In this document: positions 1-10,990 of the stretch, piece after piece
Numbering within the stretch: position 1 is the stretch's first letter
How the letters are laid out: the number at the start of each line of letters is the position of its first letter
Assembly: GCF_004798865.1 (NCBI RefSeq)
Contig: NW_025336482.1
Span: 126,861-190,860, forward strand
Reading direction: 5' to 3'
DNA length: 64,000 nt
Source: Varanus komodoensis
Taxonomy: Eukaryota; Chordata; Lepidosauria; Squamata; Varanidae
The notes under the pieces: generated by a model
Database searches by the model: none
Told to the model about the DNA's origin: nothing
Seen by the model: only the letters and a program-made list of their open reading frames with translations
Translations under genes and position numbers: made by a program

Positions 1-78
1 GACCCCAGTGCAGAAATACCCAGTGTCAAGAAGGACAGAGGCATCACTGCATGAAACCCAGTGGGAGAAGAGCCCACA

Positions 79-140
79 TTTATCTATCTATCCATCCATC
101 CATCCATCTATCTGTCTATCTATCTATCTATCTATCTATC
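79..140. repeat. (TCTA)n / (ATCC)n microsatellite at a SINE tail
   Basis: Runs of atct, atcc and tcta lie directly against the 3' end of the reverse-strand SINE. The related SINE near 63.6 kb has a short gata/aata tail, so this is an expanded SINE tail. Confidence 0.9.
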
Positions 141-362
141 GATTTGTATCCTGCCTTTTTCCTACAAAGGGCCCAAGGCAGCTTGCATCATTCCGCTCCT
201 CCATCTTCTCCCCACAACAACAACCCTGTGAGGTAGGCTGGGCTGAGCGTCTGTGCCTGGCCCAAAGCCACCCAGTGGGTTCCATGGCCGAGCGGGGACT
301 CGAACCCAGGTTATCTGAGTCCCAGTCCCATGCTCTTAACCACGACACCACACTGGCGCATA
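118..362 (-). mobile_element. tRNA-derived SINE (Sauria-type), reverse strand, near full length
   Basis: Read on the - strand it starts gccagtgtggtgtcgtggtt, carries a B-box-like gggttcgagtcc and a middle part with ctcacagggttgttgttgtg, and ends in the caggatacaaatcgata tail. It matches the copy at 63370-63612 through its whole length. The tRNA-like head supplies an internal Pol III promoter. Confidence 0.9.
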
Positions 363-429
363 AACTTGTGCATGGTGCAGAGAAAGCAGACAAAATTTTT
401 TGCACCCTTCTCCCATTATATCAATGTCC

Positions 430-640
430 ACGGGGGGTCATTGCATGGTGGGAGATTCAAGCCAGGCAGCAGGAACGATTTCTCACAGGGCTGTGGAATT
501 TGCTGCCACCAGATGGCAGGATGGGCCACCGATTTGAACAGCTCTGAAAGGCAATCAGACCAGTTCACAAAGGGAATGGGTTCCCAGGAGTTCCTGGACT
601 CAGGAAAGACCACACCTGAGGGGAACCTGAGCAGGTGGGA
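430..640 (+). mobile_element. CR1-like LINE 3' end fragment
   Basis: The sequence contains gctgtggaatttgctgccac, then cagatgg and a caccgatttgaacagctctg block. This corresponds to the conserved WNxLP-type coding end and 3' UTR of CR1-clade elements found widely in reptiles. It is degraded and 5' truncated. The match is from memory. Confidence 0.55.
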
Positions 641-1174
641 GCAGCTGCCCCCACATCCCGTTTGCGGGCTTCCCATCAGGGCAGCTGGTTGGACACTGCA
701 AACACAACGCCGGACGAGGGCGGCCTGAAACCCGGCAGGGCTCCCCTGGGCTCTTGGCACCATCTCCCCCTCCTGGAAGCAGTACCCACTCCCGCAGCTG
801 CTTACCAGCAGCTCTGAACATGTAACCGTCCTTGAACCACCTTCCTTCCTCAGCGACCTGGCTTCCTCCTCATACCTGGCCATGTCGAGGTGCTGTCTCA
901 GGTTTCCTTCCCACTGCTGCCTGTCATTTCTGTCTCTTTGTACCACTTTGGCTAGTCCGGGCAATAATAGCATTGCCCAGTGGCCTGTGGACTCTGCCCA
1001 TATTAGTTTTTGGAGTTCGGATTTGTTCTCTTTGAGCCTTTGTTAGGGCCCACTCTTGATTCCGCAGCGTCCAGTGGTAGCAGAATGCCCAGAGCATCTT
1101 GAGTCCTGAATTTTCTTCTCATCTCCCCCTTCCTTTCTCTCTTCCCAATCCCAACCCCAAATGGCTGGCCACAG

Positions 1175-1308
1175 GTATCGACTGGGAATCTGCTTGCTAT
1201 CCTGAATCAACACTACCAGGATCTTTCGTGCCTGGCCTTCACAAACGACACCAGCCACTTCCTGTCTGGGGCCAAGGACAGCCTCGTTATAGTGTGGAAC
1301 CTGTTCAG
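1175..1308 (+). CDS. WDR18: WDR18 exon (first in window)
   Basis: After an acceptor ending ccacag the exon reads [19 protein letters not shown] and later [18 protein letters not shown], closely matching human VSTGNLLVILSRHYQDVSC. It ends at a gtagga donor. The end of one WD40 blade is visible (DSLVIVWNL). The exon is 134 bases and ends after two bases of a serine codon, which the next exon completes. Upstream coding exons are not in the window. Confidence 0.95.
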
Positions 1309-2535
1309 GTAGGAATCGGAGACTTCAACCCCCCCACTCCACACCCACACACACACACCCACACCCCTTGCCCTTGGGTCAGCACCGTTGCATCCATCAG
1401 CGGGGTCACGCAGTGAATGTCCTCTGGGGCAGCAAAGTGAGTGGACTTGGGACATCCTGGCCTCACAACGGGCCACCTGTCCGTGTATGGAAAGGGGTGT
1501 TCTTCTCAGGGTCACCTTCCCAGCAGACGCAAGGAACGCCTCGCCACTGTGCCAGCTGCTGCTTTTGTGTCCCAGATGCCCCAAAGGGAAGAGTCAGTCG
1601 CTGAAAGAGACACTGACCAATTGTCTCAGCAGTGCTGAGCACCTTATTTTGTGTTAACCGAATGGGCAGCGTGAAAAGTTGCAAGTTTTCCATGGAAATA
1701 TATTCACCTGTGTGCTGCCACTTTTCCCTATTCCAGGCAGCTGTAGGGTCACCATCCCCATCCCTTTGCTTTATCCTAACAAAGCCCAAGCAGGGGTGCT
1801 GGCAGTAAGATTGCCTTTCTTTTCGGGGAAGGGCCTGTCTGACTCGCTCTTTGCAAAGATGAGATCTCCCCAGGCTGACCTCCTCCAGGCAGCTCTGACG
1901 AACGATGGTGCCTCCACCCCGAAAGCCCAGGGCGGACTTCCTTTTGCCTCAGAGACGAAGAGGCGCGCTGTTTCAGAGCTTCTCACATAATCCGGGTCCC
2001 ACATGTGCCAAGGCACCCAGCATGTGATTAAGGCCCGCTCCTGGGCCGGTGAGCCAATCCAATCAGCCCCAGCGCTCAGGTCTGATATATTTATTGAACA
2101 ACGGTTTTAAGCCCTGGCCCTACTCTGGCGCTGGCCCTTCACTCCCAGATTGAAGGACACTTAGGAAGGAAGAAAAACCCCTGTGTGAGAAACGGTTTGA
2201 TCCGGGGAGGATGCTGGCCGTTGTGTGCATGGGAGGAAGGGGGTTTCTGGATGCTGAGGTTCAGTGGCAAGCCAAGTTTGGGCAGGGAGGAAAGAGTCAT
2301 GTCGGTGGTCTTCAGAGAGGCCAGGAAGAAGGAAGCTAGAGGTGGCAGAACGGGGAGGGGTGTTCACGGCGCCGGAAGTGGAAACTGAAGAGGGGCCACG
2401 GATTATCTCTCTGAGTTAATGGAGAGGCAGACTGAGAGTGCAGGTGCTGGAAACCCAGGCAGCCAAGCCTGCCGACTCCGCAGGCAGCCTTTCCCTGCGC
2501 CTGACTCATGGGGGCAGGTGCTGTTTCTTTCTCAG

Positions 2536-2677
2536 CGTGCTGCAGGCCAAGCACATCCAGGGTCCCGAACCGCGTCACGTGTGGTCCCAGCACAGCCTCC
2601 CCATCACAGACCTCTACTGCGGCGTCGGCGGTGCCCAGGCGCGAGTGGCCACGGCCTCCCTGGACCAAACAGCGAAG
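2536..2677 (+). CDS. WDR18: WDR18 exon (second in window)
   Basis: A pyrimidine-rich acceptor (tttctttctcag) precedes a frame reading [20 protein letters not shown], then [12 protein letters not shown] and [13 protein letters not shown]. Human WDR18 has RHVWSHHTLPITDLHCGFGG and ARVATSSLDQTVK. The exon is 142 bases, completes the split serine codon, ends in phase 0 at AAG and is followed by gtaatg. It covers the start of a WD40 blade whose final LW is the first dipeptide of the next exon. Confidence 0.95.
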
Positions 2678-2960
2678 GTAATGGCGTGGAAATGGCTGGA
2701 TGGGGTGGCTGGGAAGCGGGGAGGAGAAGTCGGGGTGTGCAGGAACAGAACCGCGACAACCAGATCAGATCGCACTGCAGCACACTGCTTCCCAAGCGCT
2801 TGAGGCATTTGTTCCTGCGCCTGTTGGCCACCTTTGCAACAGCCCTGCGAGGCAGGCCAAGGTTTCTCTCCCTGTTGCAGTTGAGGAGAGAGTGGAGCTG
2901 GAAGGCAGTGGTGTGTTTTAAAGCCTGCATCCCCCGATCCCGTTATTTCATCACTGAGTA

Positions 2961-3185
2961 GTCAGCATCCAGTATAGGAATTAGAGCATGGGACTAGGAC
3001 CTGGAAGGCCCAGGTTCAAGTCCTCCCTCAACCACTGAGCTCCTTGCTGCAGTCTGAGGTTGCTGATGCTCCCTTTCAGCCTGACCTTTGTCTGCGCAAC
3101 ACTCCTGTGAGGTAGAACAGGTGGGGTAGGCTAGGGAGAATGCACTGGATGCTGCCCTGAGCTCGGTAGAGGAGAGAAGAGTTGT
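2961..3185 (+). mobile_element. tRNA-derived SINE (Sauria-type), diverged
   Basis: The head reads attagagcatgggactagga, followed by a B-box-like aggttcaagtcc, a cactcctgtgaggtagaaca middle part and a tgccctgagctcggtagagg tail. It is an old copy inside the WDR18 intron. Confidence 0.8.
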
Positions 3186-3471
3186 GTTTGATGCAGGAAT
3201 CGTCTAATGAATTGCTAAATCCCCAGGCAGCTAAAAGATCAGAAAATGTGAGGCAGCATTAAACATTAAATAATGCACCCCTGGATCCTGCTAGCGCAGC
3301 CTTCTTCAGCCTGGCCCACTCGCGATTTGTTCATCTGCACCCCCTACCATCCCCATCCCCCTTGGACTCCAGGAATAATGGGAGTTGTAGTCCCACGGTT
3401 GCAGAGCAGCAGGCCTGCTGTTCTCCCCACAGTGCGTTTTCAAGCCAGGCCTCGCATGGCTGCCAGCAGGG

Positions 3472-3850
3472 GCTGCTGTGAGCCGGGCATTCCCTCCCAA
3501 GCAAGACAGACTCTCCAGCACTTCTTGGAAACATCTTTATTCTACATAGAAGAAGCATCTTTATTCTAAGCATTCAGAGTGTCTGAGCATACACAAAAAG
3601 ATTTTGAACTCTCTCTGCACCCCCCCACCTTTTACCCACAGTTCTTACGAACACTTTGGGACTTGTCTCAAGAAGCAGGGGGCTATCTAATACAACAGCA
3701 ATTCCCTTATCAAGAGTACAGGCTCCGAGCGTTGTTTGGGTCTGCCAGCTCCCCAGCTTCCCAGAGTCTGAGCAATTAGTCTCACAAAAACATTCCGTTT
3801 CTCATGAATGCTTGGGAGTCTCACCAGAGTAAGCATGCATGACATCACCT
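3472..3850 (-). repeat. LTR-like block (3' side of the fossil)
   Basis: It shares ordered modules with the block at 5683-6291, beginning at tgtgagccgggcattccctc and ending near a catgacatca motif. Identity between the two blocks is low by eye, consistent with age. Exact ends are uncertain. Confidence 0.55.
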
Positions 3851-4703
3851 CCCTCCATGTCCCCCACCTTGCCGCCCGGACCGGGCCAAGGGTCTCTTCC
3901 TGCCGGTCTTGTGGGGGAAGCTTGAGGAACACAGGGGCTGGCAGGTTTTCAGCAGGTTCCCAACGGCAGTCTTCAGGGGGGCATCCCCTCCGATGAATCA
4001 AACATTGCAAGCAGCCCTGATGGGAGTCCAAGATGTCTTTCTCTTCAGATGCCTCCTCCCGCTCCGCAAGGACAGCAAGCGGAGGGGGCTCCTGAGGGCG
4101 CAGAGGGTGGGGAGGAAGGAATTATGGCGGGCAAGGTGCACCTTCAAGGAGGGAGGTGAGAGGAAGGGAGGCTTCGTTAGGGGAAGTGTTAGAAGGTGGT
4201 GTTAGGCTGAGGAGGGGGCTGGGGATCCAGGTACAGCAATTACAAAAATCAGGGGAAAACCAGAAGCCCATCCCTCCAGGAGATCTGTGGATTACACTTG
4301 CCCAGCTAACCCATGCCCAGTACCAGCAGGTACTGTGAATTCCTTACTAGAAGGAAGGCAGTCTGTTCCTTATCTTCACCGGTGCAGAGAGTTAAAAGTC
4401 CGGTTTGGAGAAACGGGCCTGCTTTGCAGGGGCAGACGTTGGATGGAGTCCACTTGGAGAGCACTGGGCAGGGAGAAGGTCGGAAAGGAGTGCAGGCTAG
4501 CAGAGTCCATGTCCATAAAGCTTGCAATGGCTACGCTGTCTATCAAAGCTGAAGTATGCAGATCTCTACGCTGAGGTGTATATAAAGTAGCATCCAGTAG
4601 GTGGTTAGATAATGCAGGGCTCCGTTGAGAGCAGACCTGCGGTGCATCTGCACGGGTCCCAGCGTCGTGGAGCTGAACAAGGCTAGGACTTGGTGTTTTC
4701 CGT
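3850..4703. other. unassigned internal part of the fossil LTR element
   Basis: It lies between the 3' LTR-like block and the Gag frame. I recognise no gene in it. It may be a degraded internal or 3' untranslated part of the element. Confidence 0.4.
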
Positions 4704-5666
4704 CTATCTTTTCCAAGGGCATTCCTGAGCCACATGCCCTTTCTGGCTGCAGAAGAAGCAATACACGACAGTGCTCCCGCAGTTCGTCTCGGGCCTCGGG
4801 CAGTAAGGCTTGGCCTCTCCCTGTGGCATGGGTTCGATCTCAGGGAGAGGGGTGAAGTTGAAGGAGGAGATGCCAGGCTGGTTGGGCTCAGCGGGGACCC
4901 TGGGCAAGACGGGCGCGGTCACAGAGAGGAAATAGGGAGCAGGCTTGTGTTCCAGCTTGCACTTGGCCAGTTGGAGATCAATCTGCAGGCACAGTTGTAT
5001 GAGACCTTCCAGCGTGCGGGGACTTTGTAGTTGATCCAGGATCTCCAGGATTTCAGTGCGCAGTCCCTCTCGGTACTGGCCCATGAGTGCAGCCTCGCTC
5101 CAGTTCAGGTCATGCATCAGCAGCCGGAATTGGGTCGTGTAAGTCGCCACAGATTGTTTTGCTTGTCGGAGGTGGCATATCTCAGGGGTGAGTACTTCTT
5201 GTCCCACCTCAGCTTCGAAAAATCTCGCCATCGCGGTCATGAATGTATGGTAGCTGTTCAGAACGGGGTTGTTCGCCAGCAAGAGCGCGGTCGCCCATTT
5301 CGCCGCAGGTCCCATCAACAGGCCAATCACAAATCCCACTCGTACTTGCTCACTGGGGAAGTCCTTGGACCGTAAGCACATGTGCAGGTCGCATTGTGCC
5401 CGGAAAGCGGCAAAGTGCTCCCGAGTCCCATCGAACATAACAGGCAAGTCAAACGGGCTTCTTCGCTGGGCGGCAGGTACAGGAGCCAGGTGAAGTGGGT
5501 AGCGTGAACGGACAGATGCCGCTGCCTGGAGGATGGCATTCTCTGTAGTCAGGCGGTCCACCTCGTTGCGCAGCCGCTGAATCTCTGCAGCCATGGCTTG
5601 GACGTCCTTTTCTGTGATTCCCTCGTAGAAGGGAAGGCACCCCTCAGGTCTTGAGTAGGAAAACAT
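4704..5666 (-). pseudogene. Gag relic of the Ty3/Gypsy-type element
   Basis: The translated frame of about 320 residues begins MFSYSRPEGCLPFYEGITEK. A heptad-rich stretch (AAEIQRLRNEVDRLTTENAI) follows, then a retrotransposon Gag capsid-like region (FDGTREHFAAFRAQCDLHM and later PEICHLRQAKQSVATYTTQF). A CCHC zinc knuckle, CFFCSQKGHVAQECP, lies near the C-terminus. This order is typical of Ty3/Gypsy Gag. It is treated as a fossil; host domestication is possible but unsupported by the sequence alone. Confidence 0.8.
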
Positions 5667-5682
5667 GGCGAGAAGGTTCAGG

Positions 5683-6291
5683 CTGTCGTGAGCTAGGCAC
5701 TTCCTCCCAAGCGAGGCAGGCTCTCCAGTACTCCTTGCAAGTGTCCTGGTTCTGTGCAGAAGACTAAGCGTTCCTGAGCCTCTGAGCATACACAAGGCAG
5801 TGCTGACCCTCCCTGTACTTCCCGTCGCCCTCTACTCTGCTTTTGAGCCCTTTGGGGGCTGCCTCTGGAAGGAGGGGCTCTGGATCCTGGCACGCCTGTG
5901 TTCTGCACTCAGCCCCCAATTGGGCCAGCCTGCGGTGTGACGATGGGCCCTCGGGTCCACGTCGTCAGGGGGCTGGCTTTCTCCACTCCCCATTTCCAAA
6001 CCTCCCTCCTGTCCTCCTGCTCCTTTCCCGGGGGGGGCGGGCGGGCGGTGGGGGAGACTAAGGCCTATGGGTGTCCTTGAGCTACTTTCACCCAGAGCAG
6101 GCTCGTACTGGCACTAAGGATTGTGCCTGCAGATGTAAGGCTGTTTATGACAACAACAGTTCCGTTATCAGAGTACGGGCTCTGAGCCTCGTCTTGGCCG
6201 GTCAACTCTCCAGCTTCCTCAGAGTCACCAAAAATTCTGCTTCTCGTGTGCACCTGGGGATCCCACCAAGGCCCCCGTGCAGGATGTGACG
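5683..6291 (-). repeat. LTR-like block (5' side of the fossil)
   Basis: It starts tcgtgagctaggcacttcct and shares modules with 3472-3850. It carries about 240 extra bases in the middle, so it may be a composite of two LTR copies. A tgtgac motif lies near both 5940 and 6290. The outer end lies only about 20 bases before the WDR18 exon at 6314. Confidence 0.5.
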
Positions 6292-6313
6292 CTTGGCTCC
6301 ACTCTGCTCCTAG

Positions 6314-6457
6314 CTCTGGGAAATCTCCTCTGGCAACCTGCTGCTCTCCGTCGTCTTCGAAGTGAGCATCATGTCAGTGACGCTGGACCTCACTGAGTAC
6401 TACATGTTCTGTGGCGGCATGGACGGCTCCATCTTCCAGGTGGAGCTCTTCTCCTGG
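6314..6457 (+). CDS. WDR18: WDR18 exon (third in window)
   Basis: The 48 codons begin LWEISSGNLLLSVVFEVSIM and include MFCGGMDGSIFQVELFSW; human has LWEVSSGELLLSVLFDVSIM and MFCGGSEGSIFQVDLFTW. The acceptor is ctctgctcctag and the donor is gtaggt. The exon is phase 0 at both ends. The sequence just upstream, to within about 25-50 bases of this acceptor, resembles the LTR block of a fossil Gypsy-type element, so part of the branch-point region may be element-derived (inference). Confidence 0.95.
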
Positions 6458-6855
6458 GTAGGTGGCAATGAGCAGAACGAGCATCTTGTTCCACCTGGGG
6501 GCAAGGGTTCGGGTGGCAACCCTCTTGAGCATAACCACAGCATAACCTGCTTTTTAGGCAGGGCCTCCCCTTAAATTCAGGGCAGGTAGCAAACTGTGCA
6601 AATTCCATGCAGCATAAGGGAATTTAAATCAGGTGTTTAAGCAGAAAAAAACCTGAATTTCCTCGATTCCTCAGCTGCCTGAACAGGCAAGGGATTATGC
6701 CCCAGTGTCTGAAACACACACTAAACTCCCACATTCTCAGTGGAGTTGGTCCCAGAGCTGGTCTAGGCAGCACCTGTGTCCAGGTGCTGGCCAGTTTGCC
6801 AGGCTGAGCCGTGCATCCAACTGCAGCATTTAACTCCCTTCTCGCCCCTTCACAG

Positions 6856-6911
6856 GCTGGGAGAGGCTTCCAGCCAGAGCCGGACAACGGGAAGATCTTC
6901 AAAGGGCACAA
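6856..6911 (+). CDS. WDR18: WDR18 exon (fourth in window, short)
   Basis: This 56-base exon reads AGRGFQPEPDNGKIFKGH plus two bases of a lysine codon; human reads RSFHPEQDAGKVFKGHR at the same place. The acceptor is cttcacag and the donor gtgagc. It is a loop leading into the next WD40 blade. It is too short to be found as an open frame but fits both neighbours in phase. Confidence 0.93.
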
Positions 6912-7428
6912 GTGAGCGCTGTCTGCACATCTCTCTTGGACTCTGCTCCGGGGTTGTATCGCCACACAGATCCAAAACAGGGCTTTGTTCCCTTTCGGCT
7001 AAAACAAAATAAAACCTGAGTCTGACGGATCTTGGAAAGGTCCGTGGGCGATGCTGGCTGGGAGCCAGCGAGGTAGCCCCAGATTGTTTCCCTGCGGCAG
7101 TGGCCCCCTGGGGGAGGAGGCGAGCTTTCAGCCAGGGGTGTCCTGTGCACATTCCATGGCTCGAGCGCCATCGCAGCCCCTTCCTCGCCTTTGGTCCCCC
7201 TGTTGCGGCCAGGGTGAGGTCAACCCACTTCGGCTGGGCGGAATAACCTCACAGGACAGCTTTCTGGACACGAAGATACATTGCTTCATTTACTGCAGAA
7301 CTGCCCTGGTGTGCCTGGGAAACGGCCAAGTGGAGCCTTACGCCACTGTCCCAAAGTTCTGCCCAGGTGACTTTGGTCCCTTGCACAAAGGCCCTTTCTG
7401 ATGCTTCTTTCTACCTGCCCACCCCCAG

Positions 7429-7553
7429 GAACCAGGTGTCCTGCTTGTCCACCTCGACCGACGGAACCCTGTTGCTTTCTGGCTCGCATGACGAGACCGT
7501 CCGGCTGTGGCACATCCAGAGCAGGCAGTGTGTGCGCACCGTGACATACAAAG
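7429..7553 (+). CDS. WDR18: WDR18 exon (fifth in window), canonical WD40 blade
   Basis: The acceptor acccccag is followed by [20 protein letters not shown], then [20 protein letters not shown]. The GH dipeptide ends the previous exon, and SHDETVRLW is the classic end of a WD40 blade. Human has NQVTCLSVSTDGSVLLSGSH and DETVRLWDVQSKQCIRTVAL. The exon is 125 bases, with a split lysine codon on the left and a split glycine codon on the right; the donor is gtgtgt. Confidence 0.96.
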
Positions 7554-7699
7554 GTGTGTGTGAAGTGAGTGGGTGCTAGTGTCCCAAGGCACAGTTGGGA
7601 GGAGGGCGAACAACCGGCCGAGGTTGTTCACACGGCGTGGCACCCAGGAGCATGGGGTGAGGACAGGTGGTGGAAGGGCAGGTGGCCGTTGACTCGTGG

Positions 7700-8400
7700 C
7701 TTGTTGTACAGAGTAATCCCAGGCATGCGAACAAGCCATGGTTTGCCAACCGTGGGCACCTCGCAAAGAGAGCCCTTGTGGGACTGGGCGCTCTGGGTAG
7801 TGATTAACAAAGATGGTTTCTGAGCTTGGCTGTGTTCGCACAACACAGTGGCCTGTACAGTTGTGCCTAGTGGCAGCTGCAACATGTTGGTCTGTGACTG
7901 GCTGGGAGCTCAGGAGGTCGATATTTGTGTTCTCTGCTGGGCAACATGTGTTTGGTGTGCTGCAATGTGACGTTATACACAAACAGCCCTTCCCAGCATG
8001 GCTTCCTCCAGATGTGTTGGAGCTACAACTCCCGTCCTCTCCAGCCATCACGACGAACTCCTTCCTGAATTTGTCTAATCCTCTTCTGAAGCTGCTGGAG
8101 TTGCCTAGTTTAACTCTGCACTGTGAGAAGAATTACTTCCCTTTGTCTGCTGCCATTCAGCCCTCTTTGGCCCAGGTGGGTTGTAAAACCCTGTGCATGG
8201 TTTTTCTGTGGCTTAACTTTAAGCGTGGCCTAACTGTGGCAGGAAACGGCCAAATTTAGGCTTTGTTTTTTATGATGCTGCCTGCAGCATTTGGGGTGCA
8301 ACCCATTAAGATCGGCCCCTGGAGCTCCCCAAAGTTGCCCACACCTGCTCTAGAGGAACCTTTATTCCTGTGTGCAAAAGGCACATTTACAAAACTAATC
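7700..8400. other. WDR18 intron DNA with fold-back repeat pieces
   Basis: The stretch holds a gttcgcacaacaca motif shared with fold-back repeats elsewhere in the window, and a gagctacaactcccgtcctc half of the ACTACAACTCCC repeat family near 8020-8050. No exon is seen. Confidence 0.4.
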
Positions 8401-9189
8401 TAGGGGGCAAACCAAGGAAAGGCCAAGCCCATCAAGTCACCCCAGTATCTGAACTGTGTTTGGAAGGTGGATTATTGATTTCCATGCATCTCCGCACATC
8501 TAGTGAACCATGTTGGGTCCCCTTTCGTGCAAAACTGTGATCTGACACTCCATCTCCGTGTTCCACATAATCCGCACCATGCATAATCTTCCCTTTAATG
8601 GTCGTCATATCCAAGCACAGCAGTTTTTCTGCTTCATTGCCAATGCAACATGATTTGCAGATTCTCTCCACGTTGGCTGTTGCCAAAGACCCGACTCGCA
8701 CTCGGCGTCTGGTTGGCCAAAGGGGGACGTCAAACGTGCGTGGCTGGAGCTTAAATGCGGCAGTGGGGCTCACGATCATAAATGTTTCATCATGCTGAGA
8801 TGCTCCGGTTGCGCCCTGGATAGCAGCTCTTCTCCTCCTCCCGTCTCCCCCATAAGCTCATATGGGAAAAACACGGAGAAAATAGGAAGGAGCTGAATTC
8901 AGCGCTAGTTTGTGAGAAGCGGGGTCAGAAGCGACCTGCTGGTGTGTGGTACCGGAATTGGGCAGGCCACACCTCAGAGGCTGGCTGTTTGGAGAAGCAG
9001 GATTAGGGGGCAATTAACTCCCATTGCTGCCATCTATATATTTCACCTGTTTCACCCCGAAAGGTTGGCAATATGCCCCTGCCGTGGCCACAGTGCATTT
9101 GGTGGCTTCTGAGGTTTCCCAGGGTTTTAGCCTCTTCTAGCTGTCGGCCGTGCAGATGCGCCCCCAAGAGCTCTTCCAACAGAAAATTC

Positions 9190-9605
9190 AGCCCTCCGGC
9201 TGAAAGAGATTCAGCATCCCCAATCCTTTTTAAAAGATCTCAGGCAGGTGGTGAGGGGAGAGGGCCTGAGCTCCTTCAGCAACAGGTAGGCGCTACCCGG
9301 GTGGCCGGATCAGTGCCTGCTTCCACAGGGCCTCTGTGACGTCACTCGCCCTGCGTGCCTAACGGGAGGTCCCGCGTTCAGACCCCCAGCCTCTCCTGGC
9401 AAAAGGAGCCTGGAGGTCCAGCACTGGGAAGACTTCCTCGGCCAAGACCCTGGGAAACTGCTGCCGGCCAGAGCGGGCAGTGACGGGCTTGGTGAGCCAG
9501 TGGTGCAGCACAGGGGAAGGCAGCTTGTGAGGTCAGCAGGCGCATCCACCTGTAAGCCGTCCAGAGACTTTTAGGCACGGGGGGCGGGGGTAATAAATAA
9601 ATAAA
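9190..9605 (+). mobile_element. second SINE type, probably two tandem pieces
   Basis: One piece (9335-9545) has a B-box-like cgcgttcagaccc, then a gccaagaccctgggaaactg and ctgccggccagagcgggcag pattern common in reptilian tRNA-derived SINEs. A related piece lies at 9195-9270. A gtaagccgtccagagacttt tail ends in an aataaata repeat. Assigned by memory of squamate repeats. Confidence 0.5.
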
Positions 9606-10699
9606 TGGACGGCTCGGGGACGGCTTGCTCGGTTTTTCTGCAGGGAACTGCAGGTCAGATCGTAGCGGGGCTGGGGAAGGGCGGGAGCTCTCGGGGAACA
9701 TCTCCCAGTCATCGCCGGTCTGGATGTGTGCCAGGTCAGCAGGGCCCGGCTCTGCATCTTCTCTGTCTCCAACAGTGTTTGTTTTCCTTCCTTCCTTGGG
9801 GATGCCACCTTGACATCCCCCCTCTTGTGGCCTTTCCCAATGAGAAAAGGGCCGGTGGGAGCAGTTTGGTTTGTAGGTCCTCCCAGCCCACCAGAGCAGT
9901 AGAATATAGATGAGTTTGGAGACCCTGAGAGGAAGGCATGGTTCCCTTAAGGGCCTCACCAGTCCAGCAAGACCTGGCGTGTCTCGGCTTTTACCCTGAA
10001 TTGGAAGCTCCAAAGGTGCTGGGACAGAAATCTGACTGCCTCCCCCCCCACCCCAACATCCCACTCCTGGTTTACTTCAACAGGGCAAAGGAAAGCAAGC
10101 TTCCTTTCTGATTTTATAATCCTGTTGTCCTCCCCCCAGACCCTCCAAATGTCTAATTGCATCCCTTCCTCTCACTTTAAAAAAAAAAAAAAAATCCCAT
10201 CTCTGCTTTTGAATACTGTGGAATGTTTGCTATTGTCAATGCCCCAGGGAAGCATTAACATCCTTTATCTCTGCCAGGCAGAACACCAGATAAGAAGCTG
10301 CCACTGCAGAAAGGATGTCTCCTTCTCCTTTTCGGAGTCCCCCCACCCTCCTCACATGCCAGTGCTGGAAGTGCCACCATCTCCGTCCAGCATTTTGAGG
10401 CTCAGCTTTGCAGGGCAGGAACTAGTAAATCTTCTGCAGAACGCAAGCAGCCAGACAACCTTAATAACAAGCTTGAAGTCACGTAATTAAATAAGGTGCC
10501 GTGGCCGGCGCTCCTCTCAGACTCCTAAAAGGTCCCATCTTTCTTTTCCTTAATAAGTAGCAGCCGGTGTTGAGTCCCTGTCAGCGCAGAGGCAACGCTT
10601 GGGCAGATTTTCACAGTCACGGTCCCTGAGGACACTGGAATTTGCAAGCTGGCAAATCCAAAGGGCCCCAAGTTGTGAGGAGGCTCCTAGGAATGCGAA

Positions 10700-10990
10700 A
10701 CAGGCTGCCCGTGTGTGAGAGAGAGTCTGCCCGCTGCCTCTCTGTGTGAGTTGCTGCACTGACCGCACGAAGAGAACATGTGGTTTCTTGTTGGGTGGTG
10801 AACTGGGTTGTTGACCATAGTTCGGTGTGTGGAGTGCATCCAGAGGGTGGCGCATGATGAGTTCATTGTGGCTTGGTGGTGTTTAGCAAGCAGCTGGGTT
10901 CGGACCATACGATAACCTACGTTTTAACAACAACCCAGGCTTCAGCAAAACTTGTGTGTGGAGCGTGTTGTCTGAACCAGTCGCTGAGTG
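10700..10990. repeat. fold-back/MITE-like repeat fragment
   Basis: The stretch contains gctgggttcggaccatacga and then taacctac, plus gttgtctgaaccag, matching motifs of the inverted repeat at 27683-27813 and the copy near 40505. It lies in a WDR18 intron. Confidence 0.45.

Larger units (their letters stand above)
1..1174. other. WDR18 intron sequence at left edge
   Basis: This is the intron upstream of the first visible WDR18 exon. It holds a tetranucleotide repeat, a SINE and a CR1-like tail, which are listed separately. I see no coding exon in the rest. Confidence 0.6.
3472..6291 (-). mobile_element. fossil Ty3/Gypsy-type LTR retrotransposon
   Basis: An LTR-like block at about 3472-3850 and a related block at about 5683-6291 flank a reverse-strand Gag frame. 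Both blocks contain ttcctcccaagc, then gagcatacacaa, then a gttatcagagtacgggctctg-like module, in the same order. The right block is longer, so outer limits are approximate. The region between 3850 and 4704 is not recognisable, and no protease, reverse transcriptase or integrase is visible; the element is broken. The two LTR blocks differ strongly, which suggests an old insertion. It sits wholly in the WDR18 intron, antisense to the gene. Confidence 0.7.

Noticed and set aside
79-140. CRISPR-like or satellite array
   Set aside because: It is a tetranucleotide microsatellite with no spacers, at the tail of a SINE. The genome is a vertebrate's.
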